Below are positions 8,537 to 16,797 of a stretch of 64,000 nt of DNA, piece after piece (within the stretch, counting starts at the first letter, position 1; each line of letters opens with the position of its first letter). The stretch comes from Streptomyces clavuligerus. Lineage in GTDB: Bacteria > Actinomycetota > Actinomycetes > Streptomycetales > Streptomycetaceae. Location: contig NZ_CP027858.1 in NCBI RefSeq assembly GCF_005519465.1, forward strand, positions 1 to 64,000. The letters are read 5' to 3'. The notes below the pieces were generated by a model. That model ran no database searches. It saw only the letters and a program-made list of their open reading frames with translations, and was not told the DNA's origin. The translations under genes and the position numbers were made by a program.

Positions 8537-9955
8537 TCAGCCGAAGAGCGAGGTCCACCGGGCGCGCCGGGCGGTGGCCGTCGGCGTCGTGGCCGGTTCC
8601 GCTACGCCCGGGGCAGGGGGCCGCTGTCCCCCGGCGCGCGGGCGCCCCCCGGCCGACGGCACGGGCAGGGCGTCGAGGTCCCGGCGGGGGGTGAACCGTA
8701 CGGGGAGCGCGGTCACCCGCTCGGTCATCCAGGCGGCGGTGGTGGACAGTCCGGCCGCCGGGACGCTCAGCTCCAGGCCGGGCAGCAGGGTGAGCAGGGT
8801 GTCGATGCCCGCCTCCGCGATGGCACGGCCGATGTCCCTGCCGGGGCACTCGTGGGGGCCGCTGCTGAAGGCGAGGTGGGAGCGGTTCCCGTGGACCGGG
8901 GCGGCGCGGTCGGGGCGGATTCTCGGATCGGTGTTGCCGGCCGCGAGACCGAGCAGCAGCATGTCCCCGGCCTTGATGTGCTGTCCGCCGAGGACCGTGT
9001 CCCCGGTGGCCCACCGCCCCGGGATCACGGAGACCGGCGGGGCGTCCCACAGCACCTGCTCCATGGCGTCGGGCAGGGTCATCTGGCCGCCCGACAGGCT
9101 CGCCCGGAAGCGGCGGTCGGTGAGCAGCAGCCGCAGGGTGTTGGCGACGAGGTTGACGGTGGTCTCGTTGGCGGCGATGAGCACCAGGCGCAGATGGTGC
9201 ACGATCTCGTCCTCGGTGAGACCGGACCCGTGCGTGATCAGCGAGTCGGCGAAGTCGCGGCCCGGCTGTTCCCGTTTGTGGCGCACCAGGGCCCGCAGGC
9301 TGTCCGCGACGAAGTCGTTGCTGGCCACCGCGGTTTCGGTGCCCTTCATCAGATCGAGGCAGGCGGCGACGAGACGGGGGCCGCTCTCCTCGGGCATGCC
9401 CAGCAGCCGGGTCATCACGAGCATGGGCAGCTGTTCGGCGTAGTCACGGATCAGATCCGCCTCGCCCCGGGCCGCGAACGTGGCGGCCAGCCGGTGGGTG
9501 TACCGGGTGACATGGCGGCGTATCCCGTGCCGGTTGAACTGTGCCAGCCCGTCGGTGACCGCGCGGCGCAGCCGGGCGTGTTCGTCGCCGTCGGCGAAGA
9601 CACAGCTCGGCTGCCAGCCGATCATCGGGCGCAGCGGCGAGTCGTCCGGTACCCGGTGTTCCCGGAACATCGACCAGCGGCGTGAGTCGCGGGAGAACAG
9701 GGAAGGGGTGCGCATGACTTCGAGGTTCTCCCGATGGCCGAGAACCAGCCAGGCGGGGAGGTCGCCGTGGAGCAGTACCGGGGCCACCGGGCCGTACTCC
9801 CGGCGCAGCAGTTCGTACATCGCCGGGGGGTCGGTCTCGGCCACCGGGCCGTAGAGCCGGTGCGTGCCGTCGGGTCCCAGGTCGTGCGCGGGGCAGCCGG
9901 GCGGCGGCACGGGCACGGAGAGGTCTTGGGGGACGTCTGGGCGCGGGGTGGTCAC
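8537..9955 (-). CDS. cytochrome P450, CYP157-like, no ExxR motif
   Basis: A 472-residue soluble P450. The heme loop FSSGPHECPGRD has the ligand Cys370, and the I-helix is LIAANETTVNL. The K-helix, which in nearly all P450s reads ExxR, here reads EQVLW (residues 299-303), so the Arg is missing. This substitution is the published hallmark of Streptomyces CYP157, whose members carry EQxLW at the same place. The C-terminal ~50 residues are Pro/Arg-rich and disordered. The GTG at 9955 has GGAGG upstream. CYP157 genes usually sit in conservons (cvnA-D with CYP154); none of those genes is here. The neighbour is the MOCOS-like enzyme. Substrate unknown. Confidence 0.88.
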   Translation of the reverse strand: MTTPRPDVPQDLSVPVPPPGCPAHDLGPDGTHRLYGPVAETDPPAMYELLRREYGPVAPVLLHGDLPAWLVLGHRENLEVMRTPSLFSRDSRRWSMFREHRVPDDSPLRPMIGWQPSCVFADGDEHARLRRAVTDGLAQFNRHGIRRHVTRYTHRLAATFAARGEADLIRDYAEQLPMLVMTRLLGMPEESGPRLVAACLDLMKGTETAVASNDFVADSLRALVRHKREQPGRDFADSLITHGSGLTEDEIVHHLRLVLIAANETTVNLVANTLRLLLTDRRFRASLSGGQMTLPDAMEQVLWDAPPVSVIPGRWATGDTVLGGQHIKAGDMLLLGLAAGNTDPRIRPDRAAPVHGNRSHLAFSSGPHECPGRDIGRAIAEAGIDTLLTLLPGLELSVPAAGLSTTAAWMTERVTALPVRFTPRRDLDALPVPSAGGRPRAGGQRPPAPGVAEPATTPTATARRARWTSLFG

Positions 9956-10388
9956 AGGGCCTCCGGAACCGGGGGTGGGGAGCGACCGGACGGGCGGACC
10001 GGGCCGCGAAGGCTCCCGGCGGGGCGCTCATGGACAGCACGGTACGGGGCCGCGGCACGTCAGCGGCGCCCGCCGCGGTCGTACAAGATCCCGAACCGCA
10101 GGCAGCATATCCCTGTGGGGTTCCGGTCCGACAAGCCGTCAAGCACGCGGTCCCGGCGGGGTGTTCCCGGCGGGGGCGCGCCCGGCCGCCGCCCGAACAG
10201 GGACGGAGGGGACGGAGGGCCGCATACGGTACGCGGCCATCGGTTGACACGGAGTGCCCAGCCGATTTCCATGAGCGCCTGTCCCGGAAACGGCCGGTCG
10301 CCCGGCCGGAAACGACCGGTGACCGGCCGGGCGTACCGTGCGTCCGGCTGTCCGACCGGTCGGCATGTCGTCCACAGAAGGAGCCCGT
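9956..10388. other. divergent intergenic region of P450 and cstA
   Basis: Gene-free. It must hold the promoters for both divergent genes. A perfect 11-bp inverted repeat (arms CGCCCGGCCGG and CCGGCCGGGCG, 10299-10309 and 10323-10333) lies about 55 bases before cstA and could be an operator or leader hairpin. Confidence 0.45.
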
Positions 10389-12512
10389 GTGTCCGGTTCA
10401 TCCGCACCCCCGTCCCGCTTCCGTCCCAGGACCGTTCTGATCTGGACCGCCGTCTCCGCGCTCGGCGCCCTCTGCTGGGGGGTGCTGGCGCTCTCCCGGG
10501 GAGAGGAGATCTCGGCGGTCTGGCTGGTGGGGGCCGCCCTCGGCTCGTACGCCATCGGCTACCGCTTCTACTCCCGGTTCATCGTGACCCGGGTTCTCAG
10601 GCCCGACGACACCCGGGCCACCCCGGCCGAGCGGCTGGACGACGGGGTGGACTACCAGCCCACCGACCGCCGGGTGCTGCTGGGGCATCATTTCGCCGCC
10701 ATCGCGGGTGCGGGGCCCCTGGTGGGCCCGGTGCTCGCGGTGCAGATGGGTTATCTGCCGGGCACGATCTGGATCGTCTTCGGTGTGATCTTCGCCGGTG
10801 CGGTGCAGGACATGGTGGTCCTGTTTCTCTCGATGCGCCGGAACGGCAAGAGCCTCGGGCAGATGGCCCGGGAGGAGATCGGCAAGGTCGGCGGGGCGGC
10901 GGCGCTGATCGCCGTCTTCATGATCATGATCATTCTGCTGGCGGTGCTGGCGCTGGTCGTCGTCAACGCGCTCGCCCATTCGCCCTGGGGCACCTTCTCG
11001 GTGGCGATGACCATCCCGATCGCCCTGTTCATGGGTTTCTATCTCCAGTTGCTGCGGCCCGGCCGGGTGCTGGAGACCAGTGTCATCGGGGTGGTCCTGC
11101 TGCTGCTCGCGATCGTGGGCGGCGGCTGGATCGAGAACTCCTCCCTGGCGGACACCTTCACGCTCAGCCCGACCACGCTGGTGTTCTGTCTGGTGGGGTA
11201 CGGCTTCGTCGCCTCGGTGCTGCCGGTGTGGATGCTGCTGGCGCCCCGTGACTATCTCTCCACCTTCATGAAGATCGGCACCATCGCGCTGCTGGCCCTC
11301 GGGGTGCTGATCGCCGCTCCCGTGCTCCAGGCGGACGCGGTCACGGACTTCGCCTCCTCGGGCCAGGGCCCGGTCTTCTCCGGCTCGCTCTTCCCCTTCC
11401 TCTTCATCACCATCGCCTGCGGTGCGCTCTCCGGCTTCCACTCCCTCGTCGCCTCCGGCACCACGCCGAAGCTGATCGAGAAGGAGTCGCAGGTGCGGAT
11501 GATCGGCTACGGGGCCATGCTCATGGAGTCGTTCGTCGCCGTCATGGCGCTGATCGCGGCCTCCGTGCTGGACCCGGGGCTGTACTACGCCATGAACGCG
11601 CCCGCCGGGCTGCTCGGCTCCAGTGTGGAGTCGGCCTCGCAAGCGGTGGCGAACCTCGGCTTCACCATCTCGCCGGAGGAGCTGACCGCGGCGGCCAAGG
11701 CGGTCGAGGAGAGCACTCTCGTGGCCCGGACCGGCGGTGCGCCGACGCTGGCCGTCGGCATGTCGCAGATCTTCTCCGATGTCATCGGCGGGGAGGGCAT
11801 GAAGGCGTTCTGGTACCACTTCGCGATCATGTTCGAGGCGCTGTTCATCCTGACCACCGTGGACGCCGGGACCCGGGTCGGACGGTTCATGCTCCAGGAC
11901 ATGCTCGGCAATGTGTGGAAGCCGCTCGGCCGGGTGAACTGGAAGCCGGGCATCTGGCTGGCGAGCGCGGTGGTGGTGGCCGGGTGGGGGTACTTCCTGT
12001 ACGCCGGGGCCACCGATCCGCTCGGCGGGATCAACCAGCTCTTCCCGCTGTTCGGTATCGCCAACCAGCTCCTGGCGGCGATCGCGCTGACCGTGGCCAC
12101 CACCCTGCTCATCAAGACCGGGCGGCTGCGCTGGGCCTGGGTGACGGGTGTGCCGCTCACCTTCACCGTCGCGGTGACGTTCACCGCGAGCTGGCAGAAG
12201 GTCTTCTCCTCCGACCCCCGGGTGGGCTTCTTCGCCCAGCGGGAGCGGTTCGCGGACGCCATCGACGAGGGGAAGGTGCTCGCGCCCGCCAAGAGCATGG
12301 ACGACATGCACACCATCGTCACCAACTCCACGGTGGACGGGGTGCTGATCGTCGTCTTCGTGCTCCTCGTGACCACCGTCATCGTCAACGCGGCGCTGGT
12401 CTGCGTCCGAGCGGTACGGGCGCCGGAGCTGCCGCCGACCACTGAGGCACCCCATGTCGCCTCGTCGATCGGCACCGCGGAGGCGGAGCCCCCGGTGGGG
12501 GTGCGCCGGTGA
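10389..12512 (+). CDS. cstA: CstA-family pyruvate/peptide transporter
   Basis: A 707-residue polytopic membrane protein, normal length for CstA. It has many hydrophobic helices and the family blocks RRVLLGHHFAAIAGAGPLVGPVLA near residue 80 (conserved HHF..IAG), HSLVASGTTPKLI, and TTVDAGTRVGRFMLQD. CstA family members import pyruvate or peptides under carbon limitation. The GTG at 10389 has AAGGAG five bases upstream; an in-frame GTG at 10338 is less well placed. It overlaps the next gene (ybdD) by four bases, so the two are translationally coupled. Confidence 0.93.
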   Translation: MSGSSAPPSRFRPRTVLIWTAVSALGALCWGVLALSRGEEISAVWLVGAALGSYAIGYRFYSRFIVTRVLRPDDTRATPAERLDDGVDYQPTDRRVLLGHHFAAIAGAGPLVGPVLAVQMGYLPGTIWIVFGVIFAGAVQDMVVLFLSMRRNGKSLGQMAREEIGKVGGAAALIAVFMIMIILLAVLALVVVNALAHSPWGTFSVAMTIPIALFMGFYLQLLRPGRVLETSVIGVVLLLLAIVGGGWIENSSLADTFTLSPTTLVFCLVGYGFVASVLPVWMLLAPRDYLSTFMKIGTIALLALGVLIAAPVLQADAVTDFASSGQGPVFSGSLFPFLFITIACGALSGFHSLVASGTTPKLIEKESQVRMIGYGAMLMESFVAVMALIAASVLDPGLYYAMNAPAGLLGSSVESASQAVANLGFTISPEELTAAAKAVEESTLVARTGGAPTLAVGMSQIFSDVIGGEGMKAFWYHFAIMFEALFILTTVDAGTRVGRFMLQDMLGNVWKPLGRVNWKPGIWLASAVVVAGWGYFLYAGATDPLGGINQLFPLFGIANQLLAAIALTVATTLLIKTGRLRWAWVTGVPLTFTVAVTFTASWQKVFSSDPRVGFFAQRERFADAIDEGKVLAPAKSMDDMHTIVTNSTVDGVLIVVFVLLVTTVIVNAALVCVRAVRAPELPPTTEAPHVASSIGTAEAEPPVGVRR

Positions 12513-12721
12513 GGGGTCCGGCCGACGCGCTGTCCGCGCTGCGCCGGGCGGCCCGCGCCGCGCACTGGTATCTGCGCGAGCTGACCGGTGACACGGCGTA
12601 CGAACGGTACTGCGAGCGGCACCGGCGGAGCCATCCGGGGACGCCGGCGCCGACGCGCCGGGAGTTCCAGCGGCTGCTGACGCGCCGACAGGAGGGTTCG
12701 GCCGTCTCCCGCTGCTGCTGA
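12509..12721 (+). CDS. ybdD: YbdD/YjiX-family small protein
   Basis: A 70-residue protein of the DUF466 family. HWYLRELTGDTAYERYCERHRRSHPG is characteristic (Tyr/Trp-rich, Y..Y..H..H). The GTG start at 12509 overlaps the cstA stop. In enterobacteria, CstA-type pyruvate transporters need such a small partner (YbdD/YjiX) for activity, and the pairing here implies the same accessory role. It probably acts at the membrane. Confidence 0.9.
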   Translation: MRGPADALSALRRAARAAHWYLRELTGDTAYERYCERHRRSHPGTPAPTRREFQRLLTRRQEGSAVSRCC

Positions 12722-12771
12722 CCACTGCCACCGGGGCCCAACGGACAGCGCCCGCCGTCGGAAACCCCGGG

Positions 12772-12808
12772 GGCACGGGCCGCCGCCGCGCCGGCGGCGG
12801 CCCGTGCC
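12772..12808. terminator. strong bidirectional hairpin terminator
   Basis: Perfect 17-bp stem with a 3-base loop (arms 12772-12788 and 12792-12808, beginning GGCACGGGCC). It lies between the convergent stops of ybdD (+) and the lamin-tail gene (-), so it should terminate both. Confidence 0.75.
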
Positions 12809-12824
12809 GGGAGATCCGCCGGGG

Positions 12825-13277
12825 TCAGCAGTTCGTGGAGTCGACCCGGGTGGAGTTGTACGAGCACGTGTCGGCCTTGCTGCCCGAGGCCCGCTTCAGG
12901 GTGGCCGTGTCCCGGTCGTTGTTCCACACGTAGTTCGTGCGGCCCTGGTAGCGGGTGGTGGCGTTGTTCGTGCCCTTGCCGGTGCGTATCGTCACCGTCT
13001 TGCCCTTGCCGAGGGTGAACGCACCGAAGACGTACCTGTGGTTCGACCCGTCCGTGACCGACCAGTCCTTGAGGCTCACCGCGGCCCTGGTGGTGTTGCG
13101 GATCTGGACGTACTCGGCGTTCAGACTCGCGTTGGTGCGGGTGTCGCGGCCCGGGCTGTCGTAGTAGATCTTCGAGATGTGGACCGAACCGGCGGCCTGG
13201 GCGGGCGTGGGCAGCAGGACGATGCCACCGACACAGGCGGCGAGGGCCGTGGCGGTCACGGCACGGAGATGGCGCAT
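12825..13277 (-). CDS. secreted lamin-tail-domain (LTD) protein
   Basis: A 150-residue protein with a Sec signal (basic MRHLR, hydrophobic core, cleavage near AQAAG) followed by one lamin-tail domain. Its features are VHISKIYYDSPG, NAEYVQIRNTT, VSLKDWSVTDGSNHRYVF and a Cys pair near the C-terminus (ADTCSYNS and terminal NC), probably a disulfide. Bacterial LTDs are Ig-like folds of extracellular proteins and nucleases; here the domain is alone, so the role is unknown. The start at 13277 has AAAGGA six bases upstream; an ATG six bases earlier is possible. Confidence 0.85.
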   Translation of the reverse strand: MRHLRAVTATALAACVGGIVLLPTPAQAAGSVHISKIYYDSPGRDTRTNASLNAEYVQIRNTTRAAVSLKDWSVTDGSNHRYVFGAFTLGKGKTVTIRTGKGTNNATTRYQGRTNYVWNNDRDTATLKRASGSKADTCSYNSTRVDSTNC

Positions 13278-13506
13278 GAGCATCCTTTGCTTCCTGGGCC
13301 GGGCACCCCCCGATATCGGGCCCGGCACGAAAGGATCACTCTATGTCCCCCGCCCACACGGCGTGGAGGGATCTGGCAGATTGTGGATACCTTGCGAAGC
13401 CACCCCCGTCGATCCCCGGAAAAGAAGAGCAGAGCTTTGTCCGAAAAGCATCGCTGGAATGCCCCGTCGCCGCTGGGGGGCGGGGCGGCCGGCGGGCCGG
13501 GACGGA

Positions 13507-14442
13507 TCAGAGCGGCTCCCCGGGCGTACCCAGCCAGTCGGCGACCGCGTCCGCGATCGGCTGCTCGGTCTCCAGCTCGATGAATCCGAACTGACCGCCC
13601 TGGTTGCACTCCAGGAACCACCAGGTGCCGTCGCCGTCCTCCGCGAAGTCGAAGGCGCCGTAGGCGAGCCCCGCCAGCCGCAGATACCGCGCCACGGACC
13701 GCTGGATCCGCTGCGGGGCCTCGGTCGGCCGCCAGGAGTGGCCGGTGTCGCCGAAGCGCCCGTCCACCTGGCCAGGTTCGGCCTCCTTGCGGGCGGTGAA
13801 GATCTCCTCGCCGACGGCGGTGAGCCGGATGTCGGCCCGTTTGGCGATGTACCGCTGGAGCAGGGTGGGCCCGGCGGCGACCTCGGCGAAGTCGGTGCCG
13901 GGCGGAACGAGCGTGGTGGGCAGCGCCATCGGCGGATCGCCGGGCGGTTTGCCCGAGATGGCCTTCACCACCACATGCCGGTACTGGTCGGCGAACTGCC
14001 GGGCGACCCTCGGATAGGTCGTGACGACCGTCGCGGGCACGGGAAACCCGCTGCGGTGCGCCAGGCGCAACTGCCAGGGTTTCAGCCGGGCCCGGGCGGC
14101 GGCGGCCCGCTCGTTCATCCAGCGTGCCGCCGTGCAGTCCAGCATGCCGTACAGCGCCTGCCCGCTCTCGGCGGTCAGCCACTCGGACGGCTCGGCGGCG
14201 TGCGCCGCCGGTTCGCCGGGCCTGCGCACCCAGATGGAGCGCAGGCCGTCCATGCTCACCACGCGCCCCCCGGTCGAGAGATAGCCGCGGAACTCGCCGC
14301 GGACATATTCCGCGGAGAGCGCCCCCTCGCCCGGGAGGTCGCCCGGATCGAACCTGACGAGCGGGACGCCCCTCTTGTGGAGCTGCGCCACCACCATGTC
14401 GGCGGTGACGTCCTGCTCGCAGGTCAGGATCAGTACCGTCAT
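13507..14442 (-). CDS. tgmB: ATP-grasp graspetide synthetase (TgmB-like)
   Basis: A 311-residue ATP-grasp enzyme of the MvdC/MvdD/TgmB ribosomal-peptide-maturase family. The N-terminus VLILTCEQDVTADMVVAQL is the family opening. VVKAISG is the ATP-binding Lys strand, and AFDFAEDG and WFLECNQGGQFGFIE provide the Mg/ATP acidic ligands and the family-typical C-terminal Asn. It forms omega-ester or amide links between Ser/Thr/Lys side chains and Asp/Glu of the precursor. It starts 13 bases after the precursor stop, and a weak ribosome site suggests coupling. No methyltransferase gene follows; the next gene on that side is the lamin-tail gene at 13277. Confidence 0.92.
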   Translation of the reverse strand: MTVLILTCEQDVTADMVVAQLHKRGVPLVRFDPGDLPGEGALSAEYVRGEFRGYLSTGGRVVSMDGLRSIWVRRPGEPAAHAAEPSEWLTAESGQALYGMLDCTAARWMNERAAAARARLKPWQLRLAHRSGFPVPATVVTTYPRVARQFADQYRHVVVKAISGKPPGDPPMALPTTLVPPGTDFAEVAAGPTLLQRYIAKRADIRLTAVGEEIFTARKEAEPGQVDGRFGDTGHSWRPTEAPQRIQRSVARYLRLAGLAYGAFDFAEDGDGTWWFLECNQGGQFGFIELETEQPIADAVADWLGTPGEPL

Positions 14443-14455
14443 CGCGGGTGACGGC

Positions 14456-14647
14456 TCAGTCGTCGAAGTGGGTGGCGGAGCCCGCCGTGGAGGTGGTGGT
14501 GCCAACCGCCGCCAGCAGCACCCGGTCCATGATGGCCGGCCGCCCGTCGGGCAGCACGTTCAACTGAAGGGTCGCGTCGTACGAGTACTGGTCGACCACA
14601 GGCGCCAGCTCGGCCGGACGTGCGTAGTTCCACGCGAACGGTTTCAT
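14456..14647 (-). CDS. tgmA: graspetide precursor peptide (TgmA-like)
   Basis: A 63-residue precursor of the putative ATP-grasp target RiPP family. The leader has FAWNYARP and LQLNVLPDGRPA, motifs conserved in TgmA leaders for recognition by the ligase. The C-terminal core ends GTTTSTAGSATHFDD, with Thr/Ser donors and two terminal Asp acceptors for side-chain esters. The ATG at 14647 has GGGAG six bases upstream; the frame is open farther 5' but there is no other good start. It is first in a two-gene operon with the ATP-grasp enzyme. The product is presumably a multicyclic depsipeptide (inference). Confidence 0.92.
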   Translation of the reverse strand: MKPFAWNYARPAELAPVVDQYSYDATLQLNVLPDGRPAIMDRVLLAAVGTTTSTAGSATHFDD

Positions 14648-15504
14648 GCTTTCTCCCTGCCCACACGGGACTGTCCGGGGCCACGGTGTGGCCACTGAGG
14701 CAATACGTCGAGTTGATGTAGTCGATTCATCACGTACCGTCATATTGCAGAAACTACTTGCCGATCCGGAGTCCACCGGTCCGAGGCGCCGCGCATTCAC
14801 TCCGTGAACACTTCGGCACGCACAGGTGGTTGACGCTTTCCCGGCACTGATAGAGACGCTCGGGGCGTCAATTTCGTGCACCCGCCAGGGGAGTGACGTC
14901 GGTCACCATCAGCCCCAGGAGTCCCACTGGTCACAGTTGTTACCGATGCTCACTCATGTCGCCCCCCGCTTGATGAACACAGCGTGATACCGCGTTCCCT
15001 TTTCGGTGATCACCGCCGGCGCCCGGACACTCGGACGCGGAAGCCCCGTTCGCAGCCGCCCCCGCAACGGTCCGGCAGGGGCGGCGTACTCACCCGTATC
15101 GTACGAGGAAAAGGCCAGATTACCCATGACGGGTGCCCCATCCCCGGCATCGAGTGCAGCCGTTTCCGGACACCGAGTGCCGATCGAACGCCGGAACGCC
15201 CCTCACCCGTCAGCAGAGCGTCCCACGGTATTCACGGGTTGACGGTTGCCCCCGTGACTCCGGTCACCGGAGGTGTTGTTCCCGACCACGGGGGCCACCG
15301 TTTTCCGATCACCGAAACGGGGCGGTACGGAACGTATCAACACCGTCACCCGAAAGAGGGGCTCGCATTCGGCATTGCGCCCATGGCACATGCCCCGTGC
15401 GTTTTCCTTATCCGGTGAATTACCACGGACGGCCCCGTGTTACAGCGGTACAGCGGCGGCACACATCCTTGAGCGGATTCAACGATCCGGCCGGGTGACC
15501 GCGT
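14648..15504. other. 857-base gene-free region, lower GC
   Basis: The longest non-coding stretch in the left half, visibly lower in GC than its surroundings. It should contain the graspetide promoter (reading left). An inverted repeat TGATG / CATCA lies at 14714-14732, about 70-85 bases upstream of tgmA. No family-like coding sequence is seen on either strand. Confidence 0.5.
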
Positions 15505-16797
15505 TCAGATATTCGCACGATCCGCCGCCGGGCGGCGGGAGAGGGCGGTGGCGGGTACGGCCGTCGCCCGGGCGTCCGCCGGAGCGGACGCCGGGTCGCC
15601 GGGGAGGAAGTGGAATCCGGGCCGGGGGTGCATCAGGAAGTCGTGGTGGGAGATGTTCCAGGCGTACGCGCCCGCCAGGGCGAACAGCACCCGGTCCCCC
15701 GCCCGGAGCGGGGCCGTCAGCGGGACCGCGCGGGCGAGGAGGTCCTTCGGGGTGCACAGCTGTCCCACGAGGGTGACCGGGCCCGGGCCCCCGGTGGCGG
15801 GGCGGGGCCAGGGGTGGGGCCAGTCGTCGGCGGGCAGCACGGCGCAGGGCTGGTCGTGCCCCTTGGTGGCGGGGGTGCGCAGATGGTGGGTGCCGCCGCG
15901 CACGACCGCGAAGTCCTCGCCCCGGCTCCGTTTCACGTCGAGCACATCGGTGGCGTACCAGCCGCAGTACACCGTGAGCGCGCGGCCCGGTTCGATCCGC
16001 AGCACCGTGTCGGGGTGCTCGTCGGCGAGGGCGGCGAGGCCCCGGCCGTAGGCGGCCCAGTCGAACCGTTCACCGGGGCGGGCGTAGTCCACGGCCATGC
16101 CGCCGCCGACGTTCACCTCGCGCAGCGGCACGCCGTGGCGGGCGGTGAGCGCGGCGGCCCAGCGGGTCACGGACGCGGCGACGGCGAGCTGGCGCCGGGC
16201 GTCGAGTCCGCTGGCGAGATGGGCATGGATACCGAACAGTTCCAGCCAGGGGCTGGATCCCTCGGTGAGGGTGCGGACCACCGCGTCGGCGTCGGCGGGG
16301 TCGATCCCGAAGGGGGCGGGCCGGCCTCCCATCGCCAGGGCGCTGCCGTCGAGCAGCTCGCCGGGGACGGCGAGGTTGAAGCGGAGCAGTACCCGGGCGC
16401 GGACGCGGGCGCGGGCCGCGAGGTCGGCGAGGACGGCGAGTTCGTGCGCGCTCTCCACATGGAAGCGGCCGACGCCCGACGCCAGGGCCGCGCGGATCTC
16501 CTCGGGTGTCTTGCCGGGGCCGCCGAAGGCGAGGGGGCGGCCGGGGACGGCGCGGGCGACATGGGCGAGTTCGCCGCCGGAGGCGACCTCGTAGCCGTCG
16601 ACGTACGGGGCGAGCGCGGTGAGGATCTCCGTCTCCGGGTTGGCCTTGGCCGCGTAGTACAGCTCGACCCGCTCGGGCAGCGCGGCGCGGACGGCGGCGG
16701 CGTGCTCCCGCAGGGCGCCGAGGTCGTAGAGGTAGGCGGGCAGCCGCTCCGGGGCGAGGGTGCGGGCGTACGCCCGTACCGCGGGTGTGGTCGTCAT
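15505..16797 (-). CDS. type III PLP decarboxylase of siderophore operon (SbnH-like)
   Basis: A 430-residue fold-type III PLP decarboxylase (diaminopimelate/ornithine decarboxylase superfamily). YYAAKANPE carries the Schiff-base Lys, GIHAHLASGLD and NVGGGMAVDY bind the cofactor phosphate, and RIEPGRALTVYCG is the EPGR motif. GQLCTPKDLLAR is the dimer-interface active-site Cys loop as in SbnH of staphyloferrin B. It probably decarboxylates a diamino acid, free or citryl-linked, to supply a diamine. It starts at 16797 in ATGA overlap with the upstream synthetase and is the last gene of the operon. Confidence 0.9.
   Translation of the reverse strand: MTTTPAVRAYARTLAPERLPAYLYDLGALREHAAAVRAALPERVELYYAAKANPETEILTALAPYVDGYEVASGGELAHVARAVPGRPLAFGGPGKTPEEIRAALASGVGRFHVESAHELAVLADLAARARVRARVLLRFNLAVPGELLDGSALAMGGRPAPFGIDPADADAVVRTLTEGSSPWLELFGIHAHLASGLDARRQLAVAASVTRWAAALTARHGVPLREVNVGGGMAVDYARPGERFDWAAYGRGLAALADEHPDTVLRIEPGRALTVYCGWYATDVLDVKRSRGEDFAVVRGGTHHLRTPATKGHDQPCAVLPADDWPHPWPRPATGGPGPVTLVGQLCTPKDLLARAVPLTAPLRAGDRVLFALAGAYAWNISHHDFLMHPRPGFHFLPGDPASAPADARATAVPATALSRRPAADRANI

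Noticed and set aside
6663..9050. 795-residue extension of the MOCOS-like enzyme
   Set aside because: The upstream part overlaps the P450 gene in a different frame; the true start at 8156 has a ribosome site and the family N-terminus.
10398..12776. 792-residue minus-strand frame opposite cstA
   Set aside because: His/Arg/Glu-rich shadow of a membrane-protein gene.
14984..15418. 144-residue plus-strand frame in the gap right of tgmA
   Set aside because: No domain, no ribosome site and biased composition; probably non-coding.
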